Positions 16,704 to 25,130 are shown, counted from the first letter of the stretch. The stretch: 39,440 bases of DNA from Bacillota bacterium (GCA_029778665.1 JAKOPX010000234.1:1-39440); one strand, 5' to 3'. Made by a program: numbers and translations. The notes: a model not told the origin generated them from the sequence alone.

Positions 16704-17040
16704 CTTGAACAACCCCCTCCGTATCAACCTTCTCTGCGAGGATTTCCCAATACAGTCCTTTATGCCGGATGTCCTCAACCGAGAGAATGTTGTACCTGCC
16801 GTCTTCTGTCACAACCACACAGCGGGTATCGAGCTTGATGCCCGGTATCACCCGGATGCGAAAGAGCGTGGTCGCCTTAGAAAAAAGACTGCGGTTCTTC
16901 CACGCTTCACTCCCGTAGCGGTCTTCACGGTAGGCTCTGACACTTGCCAGAAGTTCGTCCCGTTCAGTGGGAAAACCCTCGCTGTCCGTCCCACTCTCCA
17001 CCCGGAAAAGCTCAATAAAGTGCTGCAGTTTGATGCTCAT
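16690..17040 (-). CDS. Head-tail joining (head closure) protein
   Basis: A 116-residue protein of the Phage_H_T_join type. The SPP1 gp16-like pattern is seen in QHFIELFRVESGTDSEGFPT, then FRIRVIPGI, RYNILSVEDI and KGLYWEILAE. It would close the head connector after packaging. It overlaps the connector gene upstream by 4 bases. Confidence 0.88.
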   Translation of the reverse strand: MSIKLQHFIELFRVESGTDSEGFPTERDELLASVRAYREDRYGSEAWKNRSLFSKATTLFRIRVIPGIKLDTRCVVVTEDGRYNILSVEDIRHKGLYWEILAEKVDTEGVVQDGTV

Positions 17041-17354
17041 AAGATCACCTCCCGGTCGCCCTGGAGGAGAAGCTTCACCGTCTCCCAGACCTGCTTTGCA
17101 GCTTCCGGAGAATCGGCGAAAAAGCCGGCTGTCGAGCCGTCCCTGCTCTCATAAAAGAAGGTCGCCAGAACGATGACAGCCTGTTTGGTACTGTCGGTCA
17201 TTACATTGGTTTGGTAGTAATCGGGTCCCTTTTTCTGATAGCCCTCCGCATAGGAAACGGCGGAGGACAGGCAGCGGAGCAGAAGGGCATCGTCCGCGTC
17301 ATGCTCCACTGCCAGATTCTCTTTTAAGGGAACCAGCAAATCCTCCGCCTTCAT
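17037..17354 (-). CDS. Head-tail connector protein (gp6/QLRG type)
   Basis: A 105-residue all-helical protein: an N-terminal KENLAVEHDADDALLLRCLS helix, a central AEGYQK, then KQAVIVLATFFYESRDGSTA. This is the pattern of the HK97 gp6 / phage QLRG DNA-packaging family, which forms the ring below the portal. The start at 17354 follows GGAGGTTTGAGGG. Confidence 0.9.
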   Translation of the reverse strand: MKAEDLLVPLKENLAVEHDADDALLLRCLSSAVSYAEGYQKKGPDYYQTNVMTDSTKQAVIVLATFFYESRDGSTAGFFADSPEAAKQVWETVKLLLQGDREVIL

Positions 17355-17371
17355 CCCTCAAACCTCCTGTC

Positions 17372-18568
17372 TTAGGCTCCGGCTTTCATCTGCAAGAGCT
17401 TCACGGCTTCAGGCAGGATGAGCTTGCCGTCCACACGCTGGGTCGCTCTGAATCCGACCTGTCCGGTAGCGGCAAAGAGCTCATTTAAGCGCTGGAAAGA
17501 CCTGCCCTGACGGTCGGCAATCCAGTAGTAGGAGAAGTCGCCGAAGGCAACGGTAAAAGCGCCGGCTTCGGCCAAAGGCACAAAGCTTGACGTGTAGACC
17601 GGGTGGTTCAGGATGGTATCAGGCGTGCCTGCGGTTAAGGAAGGCTGCCAGAGATACTGACCCGTCTGATCCTTGAGTTTGCGGATCAGTTTCACGGTGG
17701 CGTCGTTCATGATAAAGACGGCGTTCTTGCGGTACGGTGCTCTCAGTGAATAGAAAAGGTCAATCAACTCATCCGCTGTAAGCTCGGCCTCTGCTGCGGC
17801 TGTCACGCCCAATTCGCCGCCGCCCGTGGTATGGAAGATGCCCGTCGGCTTTCCGGTGCCGTCGCCCACGAGGAAAGCTTCCTCCTCTTTGGAGCCCATC
17901 CTGCGACCGAACTCTTTGGCGATATAGCTTTCGAGGTCAAAGACGGAGTCGTTCAAGAGTTCCTCTGAAACCTTGAGCATGGTGGCAAGCTTATAAGCTC
18001 CGATCGAAACCTGACCGAAAGCGGGATCAGACTCAGGAATCGCCGCTTCTTCATCGACCCAGCTCGCCGTGCCCTTGGTCGCTACAACGGGGATCTTGCG
18101 GTCACCGGACGAGGTTTGAATTACATGGGCAAGCTGCCTGAAGATATTCTCTTCTTCGAGGGCTTCGACCAGAGTCTGCTCGAACTCATCCGGGGCAAGA
18201 TAGCCTCCTTCAGAATCCGTGCCGACCTGAAGCGCATTAGTGATGACAGCGTTCTTCTTTCGCATGACATTCCAGAAATCACGGTTGTACTCTTTGCTGC
18301 CGCGTCCGGTCTTGTCCTCTACCTCAGTCATCGGGTCTGTGACCACGGGACGGCTGGTTGCCTGCGAGAGCTTCATGTCCATATCCCGCTGGCGCTCCAG
18401 ACGGTCGATTTCTTTGCCGAGATCGACAACCTCTTGTTCCATCTTTTCGTAGGCGGCCGTGTCTTCAGCCGACACGAGACCGTCCTCGCCGCGCTTTTCT
18501 TCCAGATAGGCCTTGGCCTGGTTCCAGACTTCGTGGCGTTTGTTTCTCAGTTCCTGCAGTTTATTCAT
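17372..18568 (-). CDS. Major capsid protein, HK97 fold
   Basis: A 398-residue HK97-type capsid protein. The first 100 residues are a charged coiled coil (KRHEVWNQAKAYLEEKRGED, then LGKEIDRLERQRD), the delta scaffold domain normally removed by the prohead protease encoded just upstream. The shell domain starts near NALQVGTDSEGGYLAPDEF (about 110) and includes RKIPVVATKGTASWVDE, a long spine helix and the KLATMLKVSEELL P-domain region. The start ATG at 18568 has GGAGGCTATTAACG before it. A cleavage site around residue 90-105 is expected by analogy and was not identified. Confidence 0.96.
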   Translation of the reverse strand: MNKLQELRNKRHEVWNQAKAYLEEKRGEDGLVSAEDTAAYEKMEQEVVDLGKEIDRLERQRDMDMKLSQATSRPVVTDPMTEVEDKTGRGSKEYNRDFWNVMRKKNAVITNALQVGTDSEGGYLAPDEFEQTLVEALEEENIFRQLAHVIQTSSGDRKIPVVATKGTASWVDEEAAIPESDPAFGQVSIGAYKLATMLKVSEELLNDSVFDLESYIAKEFGRRMGSKEEEAFLVGDGTGKPTGIFHTTGGGELGVTAAAEAELTADELIDLFYSLRAPYRKNAVFIMNDATVKLIRKLKDQTGQYLWQPSLTAGTPDTILNHPVYTSSFVPLAEAGAFTVAFGDFSYYWIADRQGRSFQRLNELFAATGQVGFRATQRVDGKLILPEAVKLLQMKAGA

Positions 18569-18570
18569 CG

Positions 18571-19290
18571 TTAATAGCCTCCTTCATGGCTTAATAGTTC
18601 GAGCCGTTTTTTCAGCTCGTCATAGGAAGTGCCCTGCTCCAACGGCGTGGGCACGGTCGGGTACACTTTGTTTAAGACGGCAGTTGCCGTCCGTCTTGCG
18701 GCAAAGGCGACGCTTGCTTCACCAAGGTCGGGGTTATCCCCCTCAGAAAAAAGCAGAGCATCACAAAAGCCGAGTTCTTTTGCTTTCCTGGCATTCATCC
18801 AGGTCTCGTCATCCATCAGTCTTGAGATTTTGTTTCGGGATAGCCCAGTTTTTAATTCATAGGCGTTGATGATGGAAGCCTTGACCTCGTCAAGGACATC
18901 TAAGGCTTTTTCCATCTCGTCCTTCCAGCCGAAAGCGAGCGTCATGGGGTTATGGATCATCATCATGGACGAGGGACTCATCAGAACTTCGCCTCCCGCC
19001 ATTGCGATAACGGAAGCGGCGGAAGCCGCAAGCCCGTCTATCTTCACGGTGACTTTGCCCTTGTGATCCATCAGCATGGTGTAGATCTGGGATGCTGCAA
19101 AGACATCGCCGCCGGGACTGTTGATCCAGACAGTCAGGTCGCCAGGATGGCTGTTTAGTTCGCTAAGAAAAAGAGCCGGTGTGACTTCATCGCCAAACCA
19201 GCTCTCTTCTGCAATGGGACCGTCCAATCTGAGGACGGTTTCTTCGTCCGGAAGATCGTTTAGAAACTTCCAGAATTTTTTATTCTTCAC
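18571..19290 (-). CDS. ClpP-like prohead maturation protease
   Basis: A 239-residue ClpP-type serine protease. LTVWINSPGGDVFAASQIY matches the substrate strand, GLAASAASVIAMAG places the nucleophile at Ser90, and MMMIHNP gives His113; an acidic third residue follows later. It degrades the capsid delta domain during head assembly. The start is GTG at 19290, eight bases after GGAGGTG, and it overlaps the portal stop by 11 bases. The C-terminal 40 residues are less conserved. Portal, protease, capsid is the usual HK97 order. Confidence 0.93.
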   Translation of the reverse strand: MKNKKFWKFLNDLPDEETVLRLDGPIAEESWFGDEVTPALFLSELNSHPGDLTVWINSPGGDVFAASQIYTMLMDHKGKVTVKIDGLAASAASVIAMAGGEVLMSPSSMMMIHNPMTLAFGWKDEMEKALDVLDEVKASIINAYELKTGLSRNKISRLMDDETWMNARKAKELGFCDALLFSEGDNPDLGEASVAFAARRTATAVLNKVYPTVPTPLEQGTSYDELKKRLELLSHEGGY

Positions 19291-20503
19291 TTTCTTTCAC
19301 CTCCTGGCCGGCGAATAGCCCGGCGTCTTTGAGTTTTGTCATGTTGCCGTTGATTAAGTACAAATTGCCTCCTTCCTCATCCGGGATGAGATTCATATTT
19401 TCCAAACGCCGGATATCGTTGGCGCTCATCCAGCCGTTTTGCCTTGCCGTGGCATAGCCCTGCATCCTGCTCTCGTAGTCGCCCCTCAAAAGCCCGTCCA
19501 CATTGAACTCGATAAAGTATCGGGTTCTCTCTTCGGGAAAGAGCAGGGCTTTGTCCATCGCCTGTTCCAGACGCACGAGCCAGGGCCTTATCGTATGAAC
19601 GACAAAGCTGATGCTTTGATGTTCAATATTGGAAAAGGTCGCCTTGTCGAGGTCTGCCACCAAATGGGGCGGCACACGGTAGATGCGGCAGATTTCTTCC
19701 GTCTGATACTTTCTCGTCTCCAAAAACTGGGCTTCATTCGGCGGGATTCCGATCTGCTTATAGGTCATGCCTTCTTCCAAAACAGCGACCCGGTTGGCAT
19801 TGCCCGAACCTTTGAAAAGCTCCTCCCAGCTTTCTCTGACCTTGGACGGGTCTTTCAAGGTGCCGGGGTGTTCCAATATTCCGCCCGGTGCTGCACCGTT
19901 TGAAAAGAAGGACGAGCCAAATTCCTCGGTGGCCATGGCCATCCCGATGGCGTTTCTGGCCATCGCAATCGGTGAATAACCGACAAGGCCGTCAAAGCCA
20001 AGCCCAGGTATATGGAGAATCTCCTCCTGACGGAAAGCAATCTGCTTCATGCCGCTTTGATAAAGGTAGATGAGATTTTTTTCCTCATCCCTTGCAACCT
20101 GCATCCTGTCCGGAAGAAGCGGATAAATTCCTACGATCTCACCGTGACCGTTCCTTAAAATCTGAGCATAGGCGTTTCCCCATAAAAGAAGATGCGTCAT
20201 AAGGGTTTCCCGAAAGATGAAGCTCGTCATCTCGGGGTTCGGTGCATTATGGAGAAGCGTATAGAGAGGGTGACTAGGATCACGCTTCTTGCCCTCATCC
20301 ACATAGCGGTAGAGGTGCAAAGGGAGACTGGCAATCGTCTCGGCGATAACACGCACACAGGCATACACCGCTGCTGACTGCATGGCCGTCTTTTCCGTCA
20401 CCTGCTTGCCGCTTGATGTCGGGGCAAAGAAAAACCGAGGCGTGCTCGGTTTCGTAAGCTCCGGTTTGTCCCGGCTCCTGAATAGATTTTTAAAGATTCC
20501 CAG
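19280..20503 (-). CDS. Portal protein (HK97 family), likely CTG start
   Basis: A phage portal: SAAVYACVRVIAETIASLPL, NPEMTSFIFRETLMTHLLLW, GNAYAQILR, LHIPGLGFDGLVGYSP and VPPHLVADLDKATFSNIE are family hallmarks. The obvious GTG start (20401, 373 residues) would remove the N-terminus. The frame stays open upstream to 20503 and encodes LLGIFKNLFRSRDKPE, exactly how HK97 portals begin. No ATG, GTG or TTG is available there; a CTG at 20501-20503 lies seven bases after GAGGTG. I therefore prefer 407 residues from CTG. It forms the dodecameric DNA channel and docks the terminase. Family certain, start inferred. Confidence 0.92.
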   Translation of the reverse strand: MGIFKNLFRSRDKPELTKPSTPRFFFAPTSSGKQVTEKTAMQSAAVYACVRVIAETIASLPLHLYRYVDEGKKRDPSHPLYTLLHNAPNPEMTSFIFRETLMTHLLLWGNAYAQILRNGHGEIVGIYPLLPDRMQVARDEEKNLIYLYQSGMKQIAFRQEEILHIPGLGFDGLVGYSPIAMARNAIGMAMATEEFGSSFFSNGAAPGGILEHPGTLKDPSKVRESWEELFKGSGNANRVAVLEEGMTYKQIGIPPNEAQFLETRKYQTEEICRIYRVPPHLVADLDKATFSNIEHQSISFVVHTIRPWLVRLEQAMDKALLFPEERTRYFIEFNVDGLLRGDYESRMQGYATARQNGWMSANDIRRLENMNLIPDEEGGNLYLINGNMTKLKDAGLFAGQEVKESEE

Positions 20504-20522
20504 AAGGCATCACCTCAACTTT

Positions 20523-22127
20523 CTAAAAGAGTAAAAGTCCGCGCTCGTCATAGACAGAGCTTTCCTTGTCACTGGCCTGATTTCTTACCGCACGATCCAG
20601 TGCCATGATGAGTGCGACCGCACCATCAATACGCTCAGTCGATTTTTCCTTGTCAGGCTTGATGTTTCCGGCAGGATCGGTGCGGATAAAGATATTGTCG
20701 GCGCACCAGCGCAATACCGGATGTCCGCCGTGGCGGAGTTTTCCTTCCAGCACCAGCTTCATCAGTTCCTTGGACGGCGGACTCATATCCTTGTAGCCTT
20801 GACCGAAAGGAACGACCGTGAAGCCGAGGTCATCTAAGTTCTGACTCATCTGCACAGCACCCCAGCGGTCAAAGGCAATTTCCTTGATGTTGTATTTTTT
20901 GCCCAGTTCCTCAATAAAGCTTTCGATAAAACCGTAATGGACGACATTTCCCTCCGTTGTGAGGATTTGTCCTTCCTTCGCCCAAATGTCATAAGGCACG
21001 TGGTCTCGGTTCACCCGAAGCGGAATGTTATCTTCCGGCATCCAGAAAAAGGGCAGTACATCAAAGGAACCATCCTCTGTTTCAGGCGGAAAGACCAGGA
21101 CAAAAGCTGTGAGGTCGGTGGTGCTGGAAAGATCCAGTCCACCGTAGCAGACACGGCCTTCCAGGGATTCCGGGTCAGTAGCAGTGGAACATCTATCCCA
21201 GGCTTCCATCGGCATCCAGCGCACCGATTGTTTGACCCATTGATTTAAGCGCAGCTGTCTGAAGGTATTTTCTTCGGCAGGGTTTTGCTTGGCTGATTCA
21301 CAGGCAATGTGTAGTTTTTCAATATCGACCGTGATGCCAAGCGAAGGGTTTGCTTTCTTCCAGACATCGGGATCTGTCCAGTCCTCATCGTCTTCTGCGC
21401 CGTAGATCACCGGGTAAAAACTCGGGTCACGTTTTCTGCCGTGCAGGATGTCATCCGCTTTTTGATGGACCTCCCAGCAGATGGAGTGCCGATCGGTTCC
21501 GGCGGTCGTGATAAGAAAGAACAAGGGCTGTTTTCTTGCATCACCTGAACCCTTAGTCATGACATCGTAGAGTTTGCGGTTCGGCTGGGCGTGAAGTTCA
21601 TCAAAGACCACGCCGTGAACATTTAAACCGTGCTTTGAGTACGCTTCTGAGGACAAGACCTGATAGAAACTGTGGAGCGGTTTATAAATGAGCCTTTTCT
21701 GAGAAAGCCGGGGTTTAATCCTGGCCTTTAATGCCGGGTTTTGCTCCACCATCTGAACGGCCACGTCAAAGACGATGGAAGCCTGCTGGCGGTCAGCGGC
21801 ACAGCCGTAAATCTCGCCGCCCTTTTCAAAGTCCCCGCAGGTGAGATACAGGGCAATCGCCGCTGCAAGCTCGGACTTGCCTTGCTTCTTCGGTATCTCG
21901 ATATAGGCGGTGTTGAACTGGCGGTAGCCATTCGGTTTTAGAATACCGAAGATGTCCCGCACAATCTGTTCCTGCCAGTCGATCAGGTGAAAGGGCTTGC
22001 CCGCCCATTCGCCCTTGGTATGTTTCAAGAGGCTGATAAAAGTGACCGCCCGGTCTGCCGAAGCTTTGTCATAGCGGGAAGTCGGCAGCATGAAGCGGGT
22101 CGGTTTATAGTCTTTAAGTTGTCTCAC
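20523..22127 (-). CDS. Terminase large subunit
   Basis: A 534-residue terminase large subunit of the HK97/lambda-like Terminase_1 type. An N-terminal ATPase follows YKPTRFMLPTSRYDKASADR, with a Walker-A-like EIPKKQGKSELAAAIALY segment and VVFDELHAQPN (Walker B). A C-terminal nuclease starts at VCYGGLDLSSTTDLTAFVLV, with EIAFDRWGA and IDGAVALIMALDRA following. It translocates and cuts DNA at the portal. The likely start is GTG at 22127 (MRQLKDYKPTRF), preceded by GGAAGGAGG; an ATG five codons up would have no ribosome binding site. A terminator lies directly upstream. The partner small subunit is 5 kb away. Confidence 0.95.
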   Translation of the reverse strand: MRQLKDYKPTRFMLPTSRYDKASADRAVTFISLLKHTKGEWAGKPFHLIDWQEQIVRDIFGILKPNGYRQFNTAYIEIPKKQGKSELAAAIALYLTCGDFEKGGEIYGCAADRQQASIVFDVAVQMVEQNPALKARIKPRLSQKRLIYKPLHSFYQVLSSEAYSKHGLNVHGVVFDELHAQPNRKLYDVMTKGSGDARKQPLFFLITTAGTDRHSICWEVHQKADDILHGRKRDPSFYPVIYGAEDDEDWTDPDVWKKANPSLGITVDIEKLHIACESAKQNPAEENTFRQLRLNQWVKQSVRWMPMEAWDRCSTATDPESLEGRVCYGGLDLSSTTDLTAFVLVFPPETEDGSFDVLPFFWMPEDNIPLRVNRDHVPYDIWAKEGQILTTEGNVVHYGFIESFIEELGKKYNIKEIAFDRWGAVQMSQNLDDLGFTVVPFGQGYKDMSPPSKELMKLVLEGKLRHGGHPVLRWCADNIFIRTDPAGNIKPDKEKSTERIDGAVALIMALDRAVRNQASDKESSVYDERGLLLF

Positions 22128-22142
22128 GCTTCCTCCTTCCAT

Positions 22143-22168
22143 AAAAAAACGACCCTAAAAGGCCGCAC
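22143..22168 (-). terminator. Terminator-like hairpin abutting the large terminase start
   Basis: On the minus strand GGCC-TTTTAG-GGTC is followed by GTTTTTTTATGG. A small GCCC-TGCG-GGGC hairpin sits just before it (about 22179-22190). Only about 16 bases separate the T run from the terminase GTG. The stem is short, so strength is doubtful. Confidence 0.5.
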
Positions 22169-22215
22169 GATGAGCAAAAGCCCCGCAGGGCTGATGCTTC
22201 TAATTGATTTTCGGT

Positions 22216-22455
22216 TTAGTTGTATTCGTGAAGCAGGATAACGAGCGCCTTTTCTGCATCCTCTGAAGTCGGCCTGATATCCCAGCCCCGGTCAAAATTG
22301 CAGACGACCTCGCCGTCAATTTTAAGCATGAGTTTGGAAATCCTGCCTCTGTCTATCCCGTACACGCTGGGCTTATCAAAATGCTTGAGCCAATATTTGC
22401 AGGCGGTGTAGCCGCCGTCTTCTTTCGGTATGCCGATAGTTCCTTCTTTCCACAT
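22216..22455 (-). CDS. Conserved small phage protein, unknown function
   Basis: A 79-residue protein. GTIGIPKEDGGYTACKYWLK, GIDRGRISKLMLKIDGEVVC and FDRGWDIRPTSEDAEKALVI form a compact beta-rich domain that I recognise as recurrent next to DUF4314 and DUF5049 genes in Firmicute phages. The exact family number is not certain. The start at 22455 is preceded by GGAGGATTAGGCC. It is the last gene of the small-gene run before the terminase; the region between it and the terminase holds a terminator only. Confidence 0.78.
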   Translation of the reverse strand: MWKEGTIGIPKEDGGYTACKYWLKHFDKPSVYGIDRGRISKLMLKIDGEVVCNFDRGWDIRPTSEDAEKALVILLHEYN

Positions 22456-22458
22456 GGC

Positions 22459-22641
22459 CTAATCCTCCGTCTTTCCCGTCAAAATGAAGCGGACATAGGC
22501 TTTGGGATCGTCCTCCAGAAAGCAGACCAGTTCAAAGTAGTCCCGCTCAAAGGCCAGCCGCTGGACGGTATTCACGTCAAACATATTGGTCAGCCCCGTA
22601 TCCCGTATAGCGAGGATTTGCTCTCTGATGGTCTCATTCAT
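22459..22641 (-). CDS. DUF5049 family protein
   Basis: A 60-residue protein (MNETIREQILAIRDTGLTNM, FDVNTVQRLAFERDYFELV) that matches the DUF5049 pattern: a small alpha domain with the NMFD turn and FILTGK end. Function unknown. The start at 22641 has GGAGGATCAGCC before it and overlaps the DUF4314 gene by 8 bases. Confidence 0.85.
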   Translation of the reverse strand: MNETIREQILAIRDTGLTNMFDVNTVQRLAFERDYFELVCFLEDDPKAYVRFILTGKTED

Positions 22642-22861
22642 GGCTGATCCTCCGTACCTGGTCTTCACCATAGGCAACGTTCAGGCTTGACCCATTATCC
22701 CAGCGGACCATGATCGAACCGATGTCATCAATACCGATCACCGTGCCTTTTGTGCCGATGGGTGGAGCGAAGGGGTCATCCATTTTCAAAAGTTCAATGC
22801 GGCATCCTGCAGGATATTCTTTTCTTAAGGCTTCAAGCCTTGCTTGGCTAATTTCTCTCAT
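22634..22861 (-). CDS. DUF4314 family protein
   Basis: A 75-residue protein with GCRIELLKMDDPFAPPIGTK, GTVIGIDDIGSIMVRWDNGS and SLNVAYGED, the hallmark of DUF4314: an SH3-like beta barrel. The function is unknown. It starts at the ATG at 22861, which shares a base with the stop of the upstream gene, so translation is coupled. Confidence 0.88.
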   Translation of the reverse strand: MREISQARLEALRKEYPAGCRIELLKMDDPFAPPIGTKGTVIGIDDIGSIMVRWDNGSSLNVAYGEDQVRRISHE

Positions 22862-23493
22862 CACTTTGCCTCCTTCGGGTTTCGGAAAGCAGAGGAACCT
22901 TCGAGGTTTTTCAGGAGCAGCTTTCTTGCTTCCTTGAACTCGTCGCCAATGTAGCCAAGGCGCAGGAGAAAACAGCGGAAGGTATACTTCTCATTGTCCG
23001 TTTTGGTTTCTTTCTCAAGAACTCTGGTCTGCGCTCCGGCGCTGGCAACGAGCAGGCTGATGAACTCGGTGTAGATTCTCGCTTCATCGGCTGTGAGGAA
23101 CCTGTCAAACCAGGGAAAGTTGACTACCCCGATGTCATGCTCCACGAGGATGCGGTCTGCGCCCAGCGCCTTTTTGATGAGGCTGCCCTTGGAGCGAAGG
23201 ATCAGGTCCAGCTTTTCAAGCGTCTCGGTGGAAATCTTGTCATCCGGAAAGCTGATGGTAAAGCTGTCGGTCAAGGGAAAACCCACCGCTTCCAGCTTTG
23301 CGGTCAGCTCATGGATTTGGCTTTCGCTGAGTGCTTTATCCCAGAAGACCGTGCCGTCACGCTCTAGCGTTGTCTCGCCGATTTGGTGGGCGCAGGTCGG
23401 AACGCCCTGGTAGTTCGCTTTTGTTTCGAGAAGGTCAGCCAGAGTCTCGGCCAGTTCTTTTCGTGATCTCTCTTTGATCGAAAACTTGGTCAT
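22861..23493 (-). CDS. Conserved phage protein of unknown function
   Basis: A 210-residue protein of mixed charge with no signal peptide or membrane segment. It begins with MTKFSIKERSRKELAETLAD. Visible blocks are NYQGVPTCAHQIGETTLERD and RILVEHDIGVVNFPWFDRFL. Similar proteins in Clostridial phages are often labelled virulence-related, a name I would not adopt as a function. The start at 23493 has GGGAGGTAAACGAG upstream. It is coupled to DUF4314 and DUF5049 downstream, and the set follows the methyltransferase island, so a shared role in DNA processing or packaging is possible but unproved. Confidence 0.75.
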   Translation of the reverse strand: MTKFSIKERSRKELAETLADLLETKANYQGVPTCAHQIGETTLERDGTVFWDKALSESQIHELTAKLEAVGFPLTDSFTISFPDDKISTETLEKLDLILRSKGSLIKKALGADRILVEHDIGVVNFPWFDRFLTADEARIYTEFISLLVASAGAQTRVLEKETKTDNEKYTFRCFLLRLGYIGDEFKEARKLLLKNLEGSSAFRNPKEAK

Positions 23494-23498
23494 CTCGT

Positions 23499-23759
23499 TT
23501 ACCTCCCTCTTTCCAAGTCTTGGAACTCGTCCCAGGTAATCAGGCCGTCATCGTAGAGGTCGTAGTTGGCGTTTCCCCGGTAGTGTGCCCGCTCTTTTTC
23601 CTTGGTCTCTTTGGCGAGCTTCAGGTACTCGTTCCAGCCGATTTTGCCTTCGTCATAGAGCTTTCTTTCCGGAAACCTCAGGTAAAAGACATTTTGTTTT
23701 GCCTTACGGTTTCTGGTCGCTTCCAGAAAGCTTTGTCGTTTTAGTTCTTTGTTTGTCAT
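23499..23759 (-). CDS. Small charged phage protein, unknown function
   Basis: An 86-residue, strongly charged protein containing two related segments: LYDEGKIGWNEYLKLAKETK and LYDDGLITWDEFQDLERGR. The shared pattern L-Y-D-(E/D)-G-x-I-x-W-(N/D)-E-(Y/F) looks like an internal duplication. The start at 23759 has AAGGAGG before it. It ends five bases before the next gene. I do not recognise a family; the LYDDG...WDEF segments are loosely EF-hand-like, but the spacing does not fit a calcium loop. Confidence 0.75.
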   Translation of the reverse strand: MTNKELKRQSFLEATRNRKAKQNVFYLRFPERKLYDEGKIGWNEYLKLAKETKEKERAHYRGNANYDLYDDGLITWDEFQDLERGR

Positions 23760-23888
23760 GGTCTTTTCCTCCTTGTTTTTGTATGTACATGTTCGCTCGG
23801 AAAGGGAGGAAAGCCAAGGCCTAAAAGCCTTATTTATCAGGTATTTTGGCCTACTTTACCGACAAATATACAGCCTGAAATTTGTCCC
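23760..23888. other. Intergenic region with two hairpins
   Basis: No gene. GACAAAT (23861-23867) and ATTTGTC (23880-23886) form a 7-bp stem on either strand, and AAGGC-CTAAAA-GCCTT lies near 23815-23830. Neither is followed by a clear T run, so I do not call terminators. The spacing would allow a promoter for the small genes, but I saw no convincing -35/-10 pair. Confidence 0.4.
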
Positions 23889-25130
23889 TTATGTGACGGT
23901 TTTGACAAGCTTGTCATAGGCGATTTTCCTGCCGTCACGTAGGACAAAAACGTCATCGGAAACGCCGTTTTTATATTCCACATAACGCCTTAAAATGACG
24001 GATGCATATTTGTCGTCCAGCTCTGCCATATAACAGATGCGGTCGGTCTGCTCACAGGCGATGAGGGTTGAACCGCTCCCGCCAAATAAATCCAGCACGA
24101 TGGCGTTGGCCTGACTCGAGTTTTGAATCGGGTAAGACAGGAGGTCGATCGGCTTGGAGGTCGGGTGGTTTTCGTTTCGCTTGGGCTTATCGAAATGCCA
24201 GACCGTGGTCTCCGCCCGTCCCGCATACCAGCGGTGCTTGCCTTTTTTCGTCCAGCCAAACAATATCGGCTCATGCGACCACTGATAGGGCGACCTGCCG
24301 AGGACAAGCGAGTCCTTCGCCCAGATGCAGACGCCCGAGAGATGAAAGCCAGACTCTTCAAAGGCTTTTCTGAAAGCAAGCCCCTCCGTATCCGCATGAA
24401 AGACATAGGCGGATGCGCCGGGTTCTGAGACGGCGATCATATTCTTGAATGACGAGAGCAGGAACTCGTAAAACTCCTCGGGCTTCAAATTGTCGTTTTG
24501 GATGGAAAGCCCGGATGCGCTCTTGTAGCTCACGGCATAAGGCGGATCGGTAAGGATGAGATTGGCCCTCTTGCCGTCCATCAGTTTTTCCACGTCTTCC
24601 TTTTTTGTTGCATCTCCGCAGATCAAGCGGTGACGGCCAACTATCCAGATATCGCCCGGCTTCACAAAGCTTGCTTCTTCCAGGGCAGCGGTGAGGTCAA
24701 AGTCGTCTTCCTCGGTTTCCACGTTGCCCAGGAGTTTCTTCAGCTCACAGTCCGTAAATCCCAAAAGATCAAGGTCAAAGTCAGCCCCCTCCAAGTCGGA
24801 AAGCTCCACAGACAGCATTTCTTCATCCCAGCCCGCATTCATGGCAAGGCGGTTGTCGGCAATGATATAGGCCCGCTTCTGCGCTTCAGTCAGGTGTTCC
24901 ACAAAAACACAGGGCAGCTCCGTCAAGCCTTCCTCTTTGGCGGCAAGGATTCTGCCGTGCCCGGCAATGACGTTATAGTCTTTGTCAATCAGGCAGGGAT
25001 TTAAGAAGCCAAACTCCCGGACGGAAGACCGAAGCTGCATGATTTGTTCTTTGGAGTGGGTTCTGGCGTTTCTCGCATAGGGCACAAGCTTATCGATGGG
25101 GACTTTCTCAAATTTACTTGTCATTTGCAT
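23889..25130 (-). CDS. ParB-fused DNA N6-adenine/N4-cytosine methyltransferase
   Basis: A 413-residue fusion. Residues about 5-95 are a ParB/sulfiredoxin-like domain (LVPYARNARTHSKEQIMQLR, NVIAGHGRILAAKEEG, AYIIADNRLAMNAGWD). The C-terminal part is a class-beta methyltransferase with TDPPYAV (DPPY, 195-198) before FGGSGST (349-355), the SAM-binding motif. It would methylate an exocyclic amino group in DNA. The start at 25130 is chosen for the GGGGG ribosome binding site eight bases upstream; a second ATG follows two codons later. It overlaps the SAM synthetase gene by 17 bases. No matching restriction nuclease is seen, so it is orphan. Target sequence cannot be predicted. Confidence 0.92.
   Translation of the reverse strand: MQMTSKFEKVPIDKLVPYARNARTHSKEQIMQLRSSVREFGFLNPCLIDKDYNVIAGHGRILAAKEEGLTELPCVFVEHLTEAQKRAYIIADNRLAMNAGWDEEMLSVELSDLEGADFDLDLLGFTDCELKKLLGNVETEEDDFDLTAALEEASFVKPGDIWIVGRHRLICGDATKKEDVEKLMDGKRANLILTDPPYAVSYKSASGLSIQNDNLKPEEFYEFLLSSFKNMIAVSEPGASAYVFHADTEGLAFRKAFEESGFHLSGVCIWAKDSLVLGRSPYQWSHEPILFGWTKKGKHRWYAGRAETTVWHFDKPKRNENHPTSKPIDLLSYPIQNSSQANAIVLDLFGGSGSTLIACEQTDRICYMAELDDKYASVILRRYVEYKNGVSDDVFVLRDGRKIAYDKLVKTVT

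Noticed and set aside
23499-23759. EF-hand calcium-binding protein
   Set aside because: The LYDDG...WDEF segments lack the 12-residue loop with acidic residues at the required positions.
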